Positions 1 through 7,705 of a stretch of 36,470 bases of DNA are shown here, one piece after another; position 1 is the stretch's first letter, and each line of letters starts with the position of its first letter. The stretch is taken from the NCBI GenBank assembly GCA_903917345.1, contig CAIXAE010000019.1, forward strand, positions 1 through 36,470. The letters are read 5' to 3'. Source of the stretch: an uncultured Methylococcaceae bacterium (GTDB lineage Bacteria > Pseudomonadota > Gammaproteobacteria > Methylococcales > Methylomonadaceae). The notes below the pieces were generated by a model. It was not told the DNA's origin and ran no database searches. It saw nothing but the letters and a program-made list of their open reading frames with translations. The translations under genes were made by a program, and so were the position numbers.

Positions 1-189
1 GCCTTACGATGCATCCAGCCGAACATCAATCGTAATAATGACTAACGACCTCACTCTAACACGTTATATAAAGTCTAGTACTAATTATAATTCCACTCTG
101 TACTTTTAATGACCAAGCTAATGATTTTAATGGCTGTCTGTGGGTGTTGTTCAGAGTGTTTAGAGGCTTAATAAGGTGACTAGTAATAC

Positions 190-457
190 TTGCTAGGCGT
201 CTCGCGGACTCGTTAACAGTGCTCCACACTCTGGCGACACGCCTAGCCATGTTTGAAGGATGTCTCGAAGCTATCGCTACACGCCACAACAGGTTGTCGG
301 CATACATTGTATGAGTGCGTGACGTGTCGCAAGGGTTGCTAGGCGTGTCTCAGATTGCTCGACACGTGTCGCCAACTACTCAAAGCTTGTCAACAGGTGC
401 TCGAGACATGTCGCAAGAGGGTTGAACAGTGTGATGAGAGTCGAGACACGCCGTAAC
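190..457. repeat. Field of degenerate palindrome-like short repeats
   Basis: About seven related 12-18 bp elements lie irregularly in this stretch. The clearest is the perfect 12-bp palindrome CGACACGTGTCG at 360-371; related cores are GACATGTC at 405-412, GACGTGTC at 321-328 and TCGAGACACGCCG near 441-453. A second motif, GCTAGGCGTGTC or close to it, occurs at 191-202 and 338-349 and inverted at about 235-248. Spacing is uneven and copies point both ways, so this is not a CRISPR array. It could be a cluster of protein-binding sites or decayed repeat DNA. Reading frames through it, including one on the minus strand at 56-307, give arginine- and serine-rich peptides that I take as artefacts of the repeats. 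Confidence 0.55.
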
Positions 458-753
458 ATGACTAAGTGACATTGTGTTATATGGGATACACAGGCTTGTA
501 AGTATTAATGTTGCTGAATAAAAATATCACATTGGGTGAGACTTGTTTTATTGCATTTTATTTTGTTGCATTAGTTTGCTATGGTAATCGTCTAAATAAT
601 TTTGGATTAATTTGCCCAAAGACGAGCCTAAATGCTGAATAAAAAAATGACAGATGTGAATGCGCAAAATCATCTCTGATGAATTTCCGTATCTGTATAG
701 AGGGCGTTTTAAATCCATGGAGTGTTAATCAGGAACTGTTTTTTTCCAATTCA
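458..753. other. AT-rich stretch without a clear gene
   Basis: I see no convincing gene here. A 22-codon reading frame at 660-728 (starting MRKIISDEF, ending FKSMEC) could be a tiny gene or the remnant 3' end of a lost one. Its stop codon sits at the left edge of the direct repeat that starts near 724. The phrase GCTGAATAAAAA occurs twice (near 512 and 632). The first 189 bases of the window also hold nothing I can assign. Confidence 0.3.
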
Positions 754-866
754 GCGTTAATATTTCTAGACTATAATTTATAAAATCTATCAAAATAACG
801 GTAGGTTAAAAAATCATACTGATAAACCTGAATGCTGTTTTCAAAAAAAAATGGCAAATATTCAAC
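754..866 (+). repeat. Direct repeat copy 1, promoter-like, upstream of the DUF262 gene
   Basis: This ~113 bp stretch matches 2720-2822 with short gaps. The first 30 bases (from GCGTTAATATTT) differ at only one position and the last ~54 bases are about 85-90% identical by eye. Weaker similarity extends left to GTTAATCAG at 724-732. A TATAAT hexamer at 772-777 is conserved in both copies, so the repeat may carry a -10 box. It ends 41 bases before the ATG at 908. What is seen is the duplication; the promoter role is inferred. Confidence 0.75.
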
Positions 867-907
867 CCTGATTAACTAATTTAAAACACTATTAGAAGGA
901 TTTTATA

Positions 908-2699
908 ATGGCTTACGAAACTCCAATTACTATTAAAAAGGCGATCGATAACATAAAAAAACGTCATTATGTATTACCTTCAATACAGCGTGAATTTGTA
1001 TGGGATACAGAGCAAATCGAAAAGCTATTCGATTCCTTGATGAGAGATTAACCTATCAGTACCTTTTTGTTTTGGAAGGTTGATAAGAACAAGATTAAAG
1101 ATTTTTTAATTCTATGAGTTTCTGAAAAATTATCACGAAAAAGATAATCGACATAATAGAAAAGCAGAACTAAGTAATGATGAAGACATTATAGCGTTAC
1201 TAGATGGCCAACAACGAATGACTTCGTTATATCTGTCTCTAACAGGGACCTATGCACAAAAAATCCCTTATTATCGATGGGAAAGTCCACATGCGTTTCC
1301 CAAGAAAAAATTATATCTTAACTTATTAAGCCCATCCGAGGATCTGGAGCTTGAATATGATTTCAAGTTTTTAACTGAAGATGAGGCTAAATCTGCCTGC
1401 TCTGATTTTTGGTTTGAATGCGGAAAAATATTAGACATTACTGACCAAAGTAAGGTGTCAATGTTTTTGATGCAAAATGACCTTATGAATACTGCCCTGT
1501 ATACCAAAGAACAGTCAGAATATGCGATCAATTCACTTAGTGAATTATTCAATGTAGTTCATCAAAAAGGCACCATTAGCTATTATTTAGAAGAAGGTGA
1601 AGAACTTGATAAGGTTCTGCAAATATTCATTCGAATAAATAGTGGCGGGACTAAATTAAGCTATTCAGATCTATTGTTGTCCATTGCCACTGCTCAATGG
1701 CAAGACAAGGATGCTAGAGAGGTTATTCATGAATTCGTTGATGAAATAAATCATATAGGCGATGGTTTTTCATTTAACAAAGATTTTGTCTTAAAAGCAT
1801 CTATAGTGCTAGCTGACTTTAACGATGTGAAATTCCATGTCGATAATTTTACTAAAGCCAATATGGCCACGATTGAAAGAAAATGGGATAAGGCTTCATC
1901 GGCTGTACGAGCAGCGATTCAATTAGCTGCAAAGCTGGGTTACAGCAGAGATAATCTTATTGCAACCAATACTATTATCCCAATAGCCTATTTTATTTAT
2001 AAAAATGAATTTGATGCTGATATTCTTCATGGAGCCAAACGTGAAGATGATAGAAAATCAATTAAAGAATGGTTGGCAAGAGTGTTATTAAAAGGTACTT
2101 TTGGTGGCCAACCAGATTCTATCTATCCAGTAATGAGAAAACTGATCAATGATAATTTAGGTCAGTTTTCCTTAAAAGAGATCATTGAGCATTATAAAGG
2201 TAGTAGGAAAACGATTTCATTCACAGAAGATGAGATTGAAAATTTGCTTGCCATGCAATATGGTAAGGCACAGACATACTGTGCTTTATCACTATTATAC
2301 CCATCACTAAATTACAATTTTAAATATCATCAAGATCATATTCATCCTAAATCGTTCTTTACAAAATCTAATTTAAAAAAATTAGGCATAATTGAAGATC
2401 AACTCGATCAATACATTGATAGTTTTAATTCTTTAGCTAATTTACAATTGCTACAAGCCAATCAAAATATTGAGAAAAGTGATAAATATTTTGATGACTG
2501 GCTAAAAGAAACCTTTCCTAATGTAGCAGAACAAGAAAGTTTTCTAATACAGAATCATATTAAGATTAAAGAATCTTTAGCTTTTAATGATTTCCTTCGT
2601 TTTATAGCTGATAGAAGATCCACTCTCAAAAATGAGTTTAGAAAAATATTAGATGTTTCCAGTGCAGATACTCAACAAGAAACGGTGATTGATGAATGA
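908..2699 (+). pseudogene. Broken DUF262 / HNH (DUF1524-type) restriction-like protein
   Basis: The natural start is ATG 908, seven bases after an AGAAGGA ribosome site. The N-terminus (MAYETPITIKKAID, then LPSIQREFVWD) is the DUF262 opening, the ParB/sulfiredoxin-like fold of GmrS-type enzymes. At 1049-1051 a TAA replaces the expected Tyr codon before PISTFLFWKVDK. Around 1102-1109 an extra base in a T run shifts the frame. From 1110 the protein continues (FYEFLKNYH, then LDGQQRMTSLY, a hallmark DUF262 motif) to 2699. The C-terminal half carries QDHIHPKS and ANLQLLQANQN, typical of the HNH nuclease of GmrD/DUF1524 proteins. Relatives are modification-dependent anti-phage nucleases. An intact open frame remains from 1218 (493 aa), but it lacks the N-terminal motifs, so full activity is unlikely unless one lesion is a sequencing error. 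Confidence 0.8.
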
Positions 2700-2719
2700 T
2701 GTTAATCAGTGTTAATTTA

Positions 2720-2822
2720 GCGTTAATATTTCCAGACTATAATTTATAAGATATTCAAAATAACAAAGATCATACTGGTAAATCTACATGCTGTTTTCAG
2801 AAAAAACTGGCAAATATTCAAC
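2720..2822 (+). repeat. Direct repeat copy 2, promoter-like, upstream of the antitoxin gene
   Basis: This is the second copy of the repeat at 754-866, starting about 20 bases after the stop codon of the DUF262 gene; the outer GTTAATCAG lies at 2701-2709. The TATAAT hexamer is conserved at 2738-2743. The block sharing TGCTGTTTTC and GGCAAATATTCAAC ends 20 bases before ATG 2843. The DUF262 gene is therefore bracketed by direct repeats, each lying between a stop codon and the next start. Confidence 0.75.
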
Positions 2823-2842
2823 GCGATAAACAATACAATCTT

Positions 2843-3103
2843 ATGAAACAGCTAAATATTAGGGAAATGCGGAGCGTATTGGGGAAACTTGATGTGCTAG
2901 TCGAAGAACAGCAAGAATTAATTATTACGCGCAATAAACAAGCTATTGTAAGAGTGCTGCTCCCCATACAAGGCATAAAAAAACGCCATAAACATGCTGA
3001 TTTACGTTCTTTGCAGGCCGTTAGTTCGATATCTTCTTCAGAGGCGTTGATTAGACAAGATCGTGATGAACGATGTTTTAGTTGTTGGCAAGACTTCAGA
3101 TGA
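2843..3103 (+). CDS. Phd/YefM-type antitoxin, toxin missing
   Basis: This 86-aa protein starts MKQLNIREMRSVLGKLD and continues with a strand-rich ELIITRNKQAIVRVLP segment, the N-terminal DNA-binding pattern of Phd/YefM antitoxins. The stretch SEALIRQDRDER near residues 67-78 resembles the C-terminal end of such antitoxins. The final residues (CFSCWQDFR) look like read-through into sequence that should belong to the next gene, which suggests a lost stop or a small indel near 3080. No PIN, RelE or Doc toxin follows, only a 45-codon frame starting at 3066. There is no good ribosome site before the ATG. It is probably an orphan or decaying antitoxin. Confidence 0.6.
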   Translation: MKQLNIREMRSVLGKLDVLVEEQQELIITRNKQAIVRVLLPIQGIKKRHKHADLRSLQAVSSISSSEALIRQDRDERCFSCWQDFR

Positions 3104-3203
3104 TTTACAAAATGCTTTTGCTACGAATGATGATGCCCTTAAAAAGCGTTACTTACAGCAGGTGCTGAGCTGGCTTAATAAATGTTCTAAAATAGATTGG
3201 TAA
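3066..3203 (+). CDS. Small 45-aa reading frame overlapping the antitoxin, unknown
   Basis: ATG 3066 lies inside the 3' end of the antitoxin gene in another frame, the place where a partner toxin normally begins. The peptide starts MNDVLVVGKTSDD and ends LNKCSKIDW. It is too short for a PIN or RelE toxin and has no PIN-type acidic residues at the expected N-terminal place. It may be the remnant of a toxin or of another coupled gene, or chance. I do not recognise it. The following 3204-3416 holds no gene, only a 5-bp inverted repeat GATCG/CGATC at 3386-3401 just before the next start. Confidence 0.3.
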   Translation: MNDVLVVGKTSDDLQNAFATNDDALKKRYLQQVLSWLNKCSKIDW

Positions 3204-3416
3204 GATAAATGTTGAGACTTGTCCTAATCAGCTTCACGCGTCGCATTATCAATCTTCATTTTAAAATCAAGTTGAATAATTCGATATTCAGCCTAATATT
3301 TTAGATGACAAGTGAAACTATATTAGTTTATATCTTAAATGCGAGTAGAATCGAGGTTGGCCACATTTTGTAATGCCATCCTTTAGATCGTTTAATCGAT
3401 CAAATAAATAAATAAA

Positions 3417-4091
3417 ATGAAACATACCGCTGGGATATTTGTTGAACATCGAGCGTTAGAGACATTGTGTATTAATGCACTCAATTCAAATAAATTGGGT
3501 ATTAATGTCTTTTCTGACGCAACCTCCTTATTTAAAAGCATTGTAGACGGGCAACTAGAAGTACTTATTGTTGATAGTAGTATTCAATCAGAAGATGTAA
3601 AAATGATTGAACGTTATCGTCTTATGAGCCCAACGCTCTTTATCATTGTGTTGGGTGAAAACCCAGAAAAGCTAACGGAATATGTAGAGGCAGGCTGTAA
3701 TGCGGTTACCGATGCACAAAACCTAGTTAAAGCGATCAATGAGATACAGATAGAAAAAACGGATAAAAACGTGATAGATGCGGATATAAACCCGGTATGG
3801 CGCTTATCAACGACTGAATACGCTCTCTATAGTCCCGTTAATAATCAAATAAAACTGACGGTTAGGGAGTATAAGTTCCTAAAACTGTTATTCGACTCCG
3901 ATGATGTCCTGAGTAAAGAAGATATCAAGAACAAAGTAATTGGCGGTAATAATGATACAGCAAACCAGAGGATTGCATTATTGGTCGCAAGGTTAAGAAA
4001 AAAAGTGTACACAGATCATTCTTTACAATTGCCCATTAAAGCAGATTATTGTAATGGTTATGTATTTGCTGGTCTGAAGGACAATCTATGA
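3417..4091 (+). CDS. OmpR/PhoB-type response regulator with a degenerate receiver
   Basis: The 224-aa protein has two parts. Residues 1-115 follow a receiver-like strand/helix pattern with a possible phospho-acceptor Asp53 (LIVDSS), but the usual acidic pair after the first strand is replaced by VEH, so Mg-dependent phosphorylation is doubtful. Residues ~128-220 form an OmpR-type winged helix: WRLSTTEYALYSP, then LTVREYKFLKLL, ending in DYCNGYVFA. No sensor kinase gene is adjacent, so it is an orphan. It may act without phosphorylation. An inverted repeat GATCG-6-CGATC lies 15 bases before the start and could be an autoregulatory site. No clear ribosome site precedes ATG 3417. Domain assignment is firm; the signal is unknown. 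Confidence 0.75.
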   Translation: MKHTAGIFVEHRALETLCINALNSNKLGINVFSDATSLFKSIVDGQLEVLIVDSSIQSEDVKMIERYRLMSPTLFIIVLGENPEKLTEYVEAGCNAVTDAQNLVKAINEIQIEKTDKNVIDADINPVWRLSTTEYALYSPVNNQIKLTVREYKFLKLLFDSDDVLSKEDIKNKVIGGNNDTANQRIALLVARLRKKVYTDHSLQLPIKADYCNGYVFAGLKDNL

Positions 4092-4141
4092 AGCTAATTA
4101 GGTTGGCTGCAGTCTAAAAATAGGTAATGCTTTGAGTAGAT

Positions 4142-4197
4142 AAGACATCTTGATCCTTAGGGTGTTTTATAGGGTTATCAATAGGATATCTTGTCTT
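4142..4197. promoter_or_regulatory. Imperfect inverted repeat upstream of the ene-reductase
   Basis: AAGACATCTTGATCC (4142-4156) is imperfectly complementary to GGATATCTTGTCTT (4184-4197). It lies about 80 bases before ATG 4274. A TATAAT hexamer sits at 4237-4242, so this could be an operator near the promoter, or a weak hairpin ending the upstream regulator transcript. There is no T tract to support a terminator. Confidence 0.3.
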
Positions 4198-4273
4198 GTG
4201 TTTTCCGAATGATAAGATAAATTACCTATTTAAGTCTATAATGCGGCAACCTAACTCACTCTGTGAAAATCTT

Positions 4274-5350
4274 ATGACTACTCATTTACAAACCCCTCTT
4301 AATATTGGTCCTTATCAATTATCTAATCGATTGGTGATGGCGCCATTAACGCGTATGCGTGCCCCAGATAATATTCCTAATGACATGATGGTCACCTATT
4401 ATGACCAACGCGCCAGTGCGGGTTTGATCATTACAGAAGCGTCGCCTATTTCTTCTCAAGGTGTGGGTTATCCGGCTAGCCCTTATATTTACAATGACGC
4501 TCATGTCGAAGGTTGGAAGAAGGTTACGCAAGCCGTTCATGCAAAAAAAGGTCTTATCTTTTTACAACTATGGCATGTAGGTCGTATTTCCCATCCCGAT
4601 TATCATAATGGGGAACTGCCTGTAGCTCCCTCGGCTATTAAACCAAAAGGCAAGGGTGTTACGCCGACGGGCATGCAAGATTTTGTTACCCCTAGGGCGT
4701 TAGAAACCATTGAACTTGCTGGCATTGTAGAAGATTATCGCAATGCTGCTAAGCATGCCTTAGCAGCCGGCTTTGATGGCGTAGAAATCCATGGGGCTAA
4801 TGGCTATTTATTGGATCAATTCCTAAGGGATGGTACTAATAATCGTACGGATAATTACGGGGGTAGTTTAGAAAACCGAGCGCGATTATTATTAGAAGTT
4901 ATACAGGCGGTGGTTGAGGTTTGGGGGGCTGATAAAGTGGGTCTGCGTTTATCACCGAGCGGTACTTTTAATGATATGGCTGATTCAGCGCCAGAAACCA
5001 TTTTTGTGTATGTATTAGAGCAATTGAATCACTTGGGTTTGGCGTATTTACATCTTGTTGATGCCTTAGAAGGTGATATTCGTCATGGTGCTAAAGTGGT
5101 TAGCTTAGCCATTTTGCGTAAAGCGTATCAAGGTAAACTGATTATCTGCGGTGGTTATGATCAAGCCAAAGCAGAGCAAGCAATTGAGCAAGGTCTGGCG
5201 GATGCAGTCGCTTTTGGTCAGTTATATATCGCTAACCCTGATTTAGTAGAACGCTTTAAAGCGAATGCGCCTTTAAACAAGCCAGACATGGCTACTTTTT
5301 ATGGTGGCAATGAAAAAGGTTATATTGATTATCCTGCTTTAACTGATTAA
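4274..5350 (+). CDS. Alkene reductase, Old Yellow Enzyme family
   Basis: This is a 358-aa flavin (FMN) oxidoreductase of the NemA/OYE type, which uses NAD(P)H to reduce activated C=C bonds, nitrate esters or quinone-like electrophiles. Seen: the N-terminal LSNRLVMAPLTRMRA FMN-binding segment, the HGANGYLLDQFL motif with substrate-binding His173 and Asn176 and proton donor Tyr178, NNRTDNYGGSLENRAR, and a C-terminal phosphate-binding region around FGQLYIANPDL. I chose ATG 4274 (MTTHLQTPL), where family similarity begins; an in-frame upstream ATG at 4196 adds 26 unconserved residues. The physiological substrate is unknown. In this family induction by electrophiles is common, but nothing here shows it. 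Confidence 0.9.
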   Translation: MTTHLQTPLNIGPYQLSNRLVMAPLTRMRAPDNIPNDMMVTYYDQRASAGLIITEASPISSQGVGYPASPYIYNDAHVEGWKKVTQAVHAKKGLIFLQLWHVGRISHPDYHNGELPVAPSAIKPKGKGVTPTGMQDFVTPRALETIELAGIVEDYRNAAKHALAAGFDGVEIHGANGYLLDQFLRDGTNNRTDNYGGSLENRARLLLEVIQAVVEVWGADKVGLRLSPSGTFNDMADSAPETIFVYVLEQLNHLGLAYLHLVDALEGDIRHGAKVVSLAILRKAYQGKLIICGGYDQAKAEQAIEQGLADAVAFGQLYIANPDLVERFKANAPLNKPDMATFYGGNEKGYIDYPALTD

Positions 5351-5452
5351 TTTTTAAATTATAAAGTCTGTATGTGTCGATGGATAAAGACTCAGTTCTT
5401 GTCCATCGATACTCGCTTTTATTACCGTCTCTGCTGACGGTTAGTCACAAAG

Positions 5453-5485
5453 CTTACTTGATTATTCTATATAATAAGCAAGTAA
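5453..5485 (+). terminator. Hairpin between the ene-reductase and uup
   Basis: CTTACTTGATTATT (5453-5466) and AATAAGCAAGTAA (5473-5485) pair with one or two mismatches around a 6-base loop. Only a weak T-rich tail (TCCTTATTT) follows. It may end the ene-reductase transcript or sit in the uup leader. A second imperfect pair, CGATGGATAAAG and CTTGTCCATCG, lies at about 5379-5409. Confidence 0.35.
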
Positions 5486-5515
5486 TCCTTATTTCTCTTC
5501 ATACATACATTCAAG

Positions 5516-7435
5516 ATGCCTTTATTACGTTTATCAAATATTTCTATTGCCTTTGGTACCCATGCTTTATTAAAAGATGCTGACTTTCAATTAGATCCAG
5601 GCGAAAGAGTGGGTTTGTTAGGACGTAATGGTGAAGGTAAATCAACTTTAATGAAAATAACGGCGGGCAATATCCTGCCTGATAACGGTGATATTTGGCG
5701 TCAACCTGAGTTGCGCTTATCGTGGTTAGAACAATCTCCCGATTTACCGGATGATGCCACTATCTATGATGCGGTAGCGGGGGGCTTAGGTGAGTTAGGC
5801 TCATGGATTACGCGTTACCATGAATTAACATTAACCATGGATTATGAAGACGAAAAAGCCTTAAACGAATTAGGTGATCTGCAACATAAATTAGAAGCCC
5901 ATAACGGCTGGCATTTTCAACAACGTGTTGAAACCACCTTAACTAAGTTGGAGTTGCCGGGTGATTTGAAAATCAGTGGTCTATCGGGTGGTTGGAAGCG
6001 CCGAGTGGCTTTAGCTAGAGCGTTGGTGATAGAGCCAGAAGTTTTGTTATTAGACGAACCGACTAACCATTTAGACTTTGAAAGTATTTTATGGTTAGAA
6101 GAGCAAATATTAAATTTTCAGGGCGCTGTACTATTTGTGACGCATGATCGTTCATTCTTACAAAAACTGGCCACGCGTATTGTCGATTTAGATCGCGGTA
6201 ACTTAGTGTCATGGCAAGGTAATTATGATGATTACTTAACACGTAAAGCCGCTGCCTTAGAAGATGAAGCCAATCAAAATGCCGAGTTTGATAAAAAGTT
6301 AGCCGAAGAAGAAGTTTGGATTAGACAAGGTGTTAAAGCGCGTAGAACCCGTAACGAAGGGCGTGTAAGAGCGTTAGAGAAATTACGTAATGAGCGTGCT
6401 CAAAGACGCTTACAACAAGGTACCGCTAAGTTGGCCCTTGAGAAGGCGGATGCCTCAGGTAAAAAAGTAATCGAAGTGAACGATATTTGTTTTTCTTATG
6501 GTGATAGGCAAATTATTAAGAATTTCTCTACGCTCATTCAGCGTGGCGATAAGATTGGTTTAATTGGTGCGAATGGTGCGGGTAAATCTACGTTATTAAA
6601 GTTGTTATTAAAGCAATTAGAGCCGACTACGGGTGTGATAGAGCAGGGCACTAAGCTAGAAATCGCTTATTTTGATCAATTACGTGATCAACTCGATCCG
6701 AATATGACGGTGGCTGACACCGTCGCTGATGGTAATGACTTCGTAGAGATTGCCGGTAATAAACGTCACGTGATGTCTTATTTAGGTGACTTCTTATTCG
6801 CCCCAGCCAGAGCGCGTTCACCGGTTAAAAGTTTATCGGGTGGTGAGAAAAATCGTTTGTTATTAGCACGTTTATTTACTAAACCCGCTAATTTAATTGT
6901 GATGGATGAGCCGACTAATGATTTAGACTTAGAAACCCTAGAGCTACTCGAAGAAAAGTTAGTCTCGTATGAAGGCACTTTATTATTAGTGAGTCATGAT
7001 AGGGCGTTTTTAGATAACGTGGTGACCAGTGTGTATGTCTTAAGTGGTACCGGTGAGGTTGAAGAGTTTGTGGGTGGCTATTCCGATTGGAATAATCATG
7101 TAAAACAAGCAGAGAAGGCTAAAGCTACAACGACAGCTAAAACTGCGGCGGCTAAAAAAATGGATTCAGTCACTGCTCCTGAAAAGTCTCCGGTAGCCGT
7201 TAAAAAGAAAAAATTAAGTTTTAAAGATCAACAAGAGCTTGATAAATTGCCACAAGTGATAGATGACTTAGAAGCAAAACAAGCCGATTTAACCCTACAA
7301 ATCAGTGCATCGGCTTTTTATAAGCAAGATCCTATGGCAATCGCTAAAACTCTTGACCAATTAAAAGAAGTGGAAGGGAAATTAGAGCAGGCTTTTGCAA
7401 GATGGAATGAATTAGAGTCTTTGTTGGAAGATTAA
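5516..7435 (+). CDS. uup: ABC-F family ATPase Uup
   Basis: This 639-aa soluble protein has two ABC ATPase modules and no membrane segments. Module 1 has Walker A GRNGEGKS at 36-43, signature LSGGWKRR and Walker B LLLDEPTNHLD; module 2 has GANGAGKST, LSGGEKNR and VMDEPTNDLDLE. A charged linker lies between the modules. After an alanine/lysine-rich stretch, the last ~75 residues form a coiled coil (QELDKLPQVIDDLEAK onward), the DNA-binding C-terminal domain that marks Uup rather than EttA. Known Uup proteins affect transposon excision and ribosome or DNA-structure handling. It appears to be transcribed alone. Length fits E. coli Uup (635 aa). Confidence 0.93.
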   Translation: MPLLRLSNISIAFGTHALLKDADFQLDPGERVGLLGRNGEGKSTLMKITAGNILPDNGDIWRQPELRLSWLEQSPDLPDDATIYDAVAGGLGELGSWITRYHELTLTMDYEDEKALNELGDLQHKLEAHNGWHFQQRVETTLTKLELPGDLKISGLSGGWKRRVALARALVIEPEVLLLDEPTNHLDFESILWLEEQILNFQGAVLFVTHDRSFLQKLATRIVDLDRGNLVSWQGNYDDYLTRKAAALEDEANQNAEFDKKLAEEEVWIRQGVKARRTRNEGRVRALEKLRNERAQRRLQQGTAKLALEKADASGKKVIEVNDICFSYGDRQIIKNFSTLIQRGDKIGLIGANGAGKSTLLKLLLKQLEPTTGVIEQGTKLEIAYFDQLRDQLDPNMTVADTVADGNDFVEIAGNKRHVMSYLGDFLFAPARARSPVKSLSGGEKNRLLLARLFTKPANLIVMDEPTNDLDLETLELLEEKLVSYEGTLLLVSHDRAFLDNVVTSVYVLSGTGEVEEFVGGYSDWNNHVKQAEKAKATTTAKTAAAKKMDSVTAPEKSPVAVKKKKLSFKDQQELDKLPQVIDDLEAKQADLTLQISASAFYKQDPMAIAKTLDQLKEVEGKLEQAFARWNELESLLED

Positions 7436-7444
7436 GACTTAACG

Positions 7445-7473
7445 GACGAGAGCGATAGCGAATGGCTCTCGTC
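7445..7473 (+). terminator. Hairpin after uup
   Basis: GACGAGAGC (7445-7453) and GCTCTCGTC (7465-7473) form a perfect 9-bp stem with an 11-base loop, 10 bases after the uup stop. No T tract follows (AACCCCG), so termination would be weak or factor-assisted. The remaining ~230 bases up to 7705 contain no gene that I can see. Confidence 0.45.
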
Positions 7474-7705
7474 AACCCCGTCTCCTATGGGCTTATCGAG
7501 CCTGTGCTTTATTTTTAAGTCGCAATACAAAGATATAAATAACACCTCTATGCAACTTAGTTGTAGTGTTATCCGTCAAGGTGCGTATATTAGTCACAAA
7601 CATAACGTCAGTTATATTTATCTGTACTGTAAATCCGCTTGAGTTTTTATCATCAGGATTGGGTTGGTCTTTACTTTTCCTTCATGAATAGTTCCAAGGG
7701 GTGTT

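Noticed and set aside
56-307. 83-aa minus-strand protein
   Set aside because: It runs through the repeat field, has no ribosome site, and its Arg/Ser-rich sequence looks like translated repeats.
190-457. CRISPR array
   Set aside because: Elements are degenerate, in both orientations and unevenly spaced, with no uniform spacers.
754-2822. Integron attC sites flanking the DUF262 gene
   Set aside because: The repeats lack the paired inverted core sites of attC elements, and no integrase gene is seen.
3204-3416. Third copy of the promoter-like repeat
   Set aside because: Only short AT-rich matches (TAATATTTTAGA) are present, not above what such DNA gives by chance.
4196-4273. 26-residue N-terminal extension of the ene-reductase
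   Set aside because: The residues are not family-like and the ATG lies upstream of a TATAAT box; ATG 4274 fits better.
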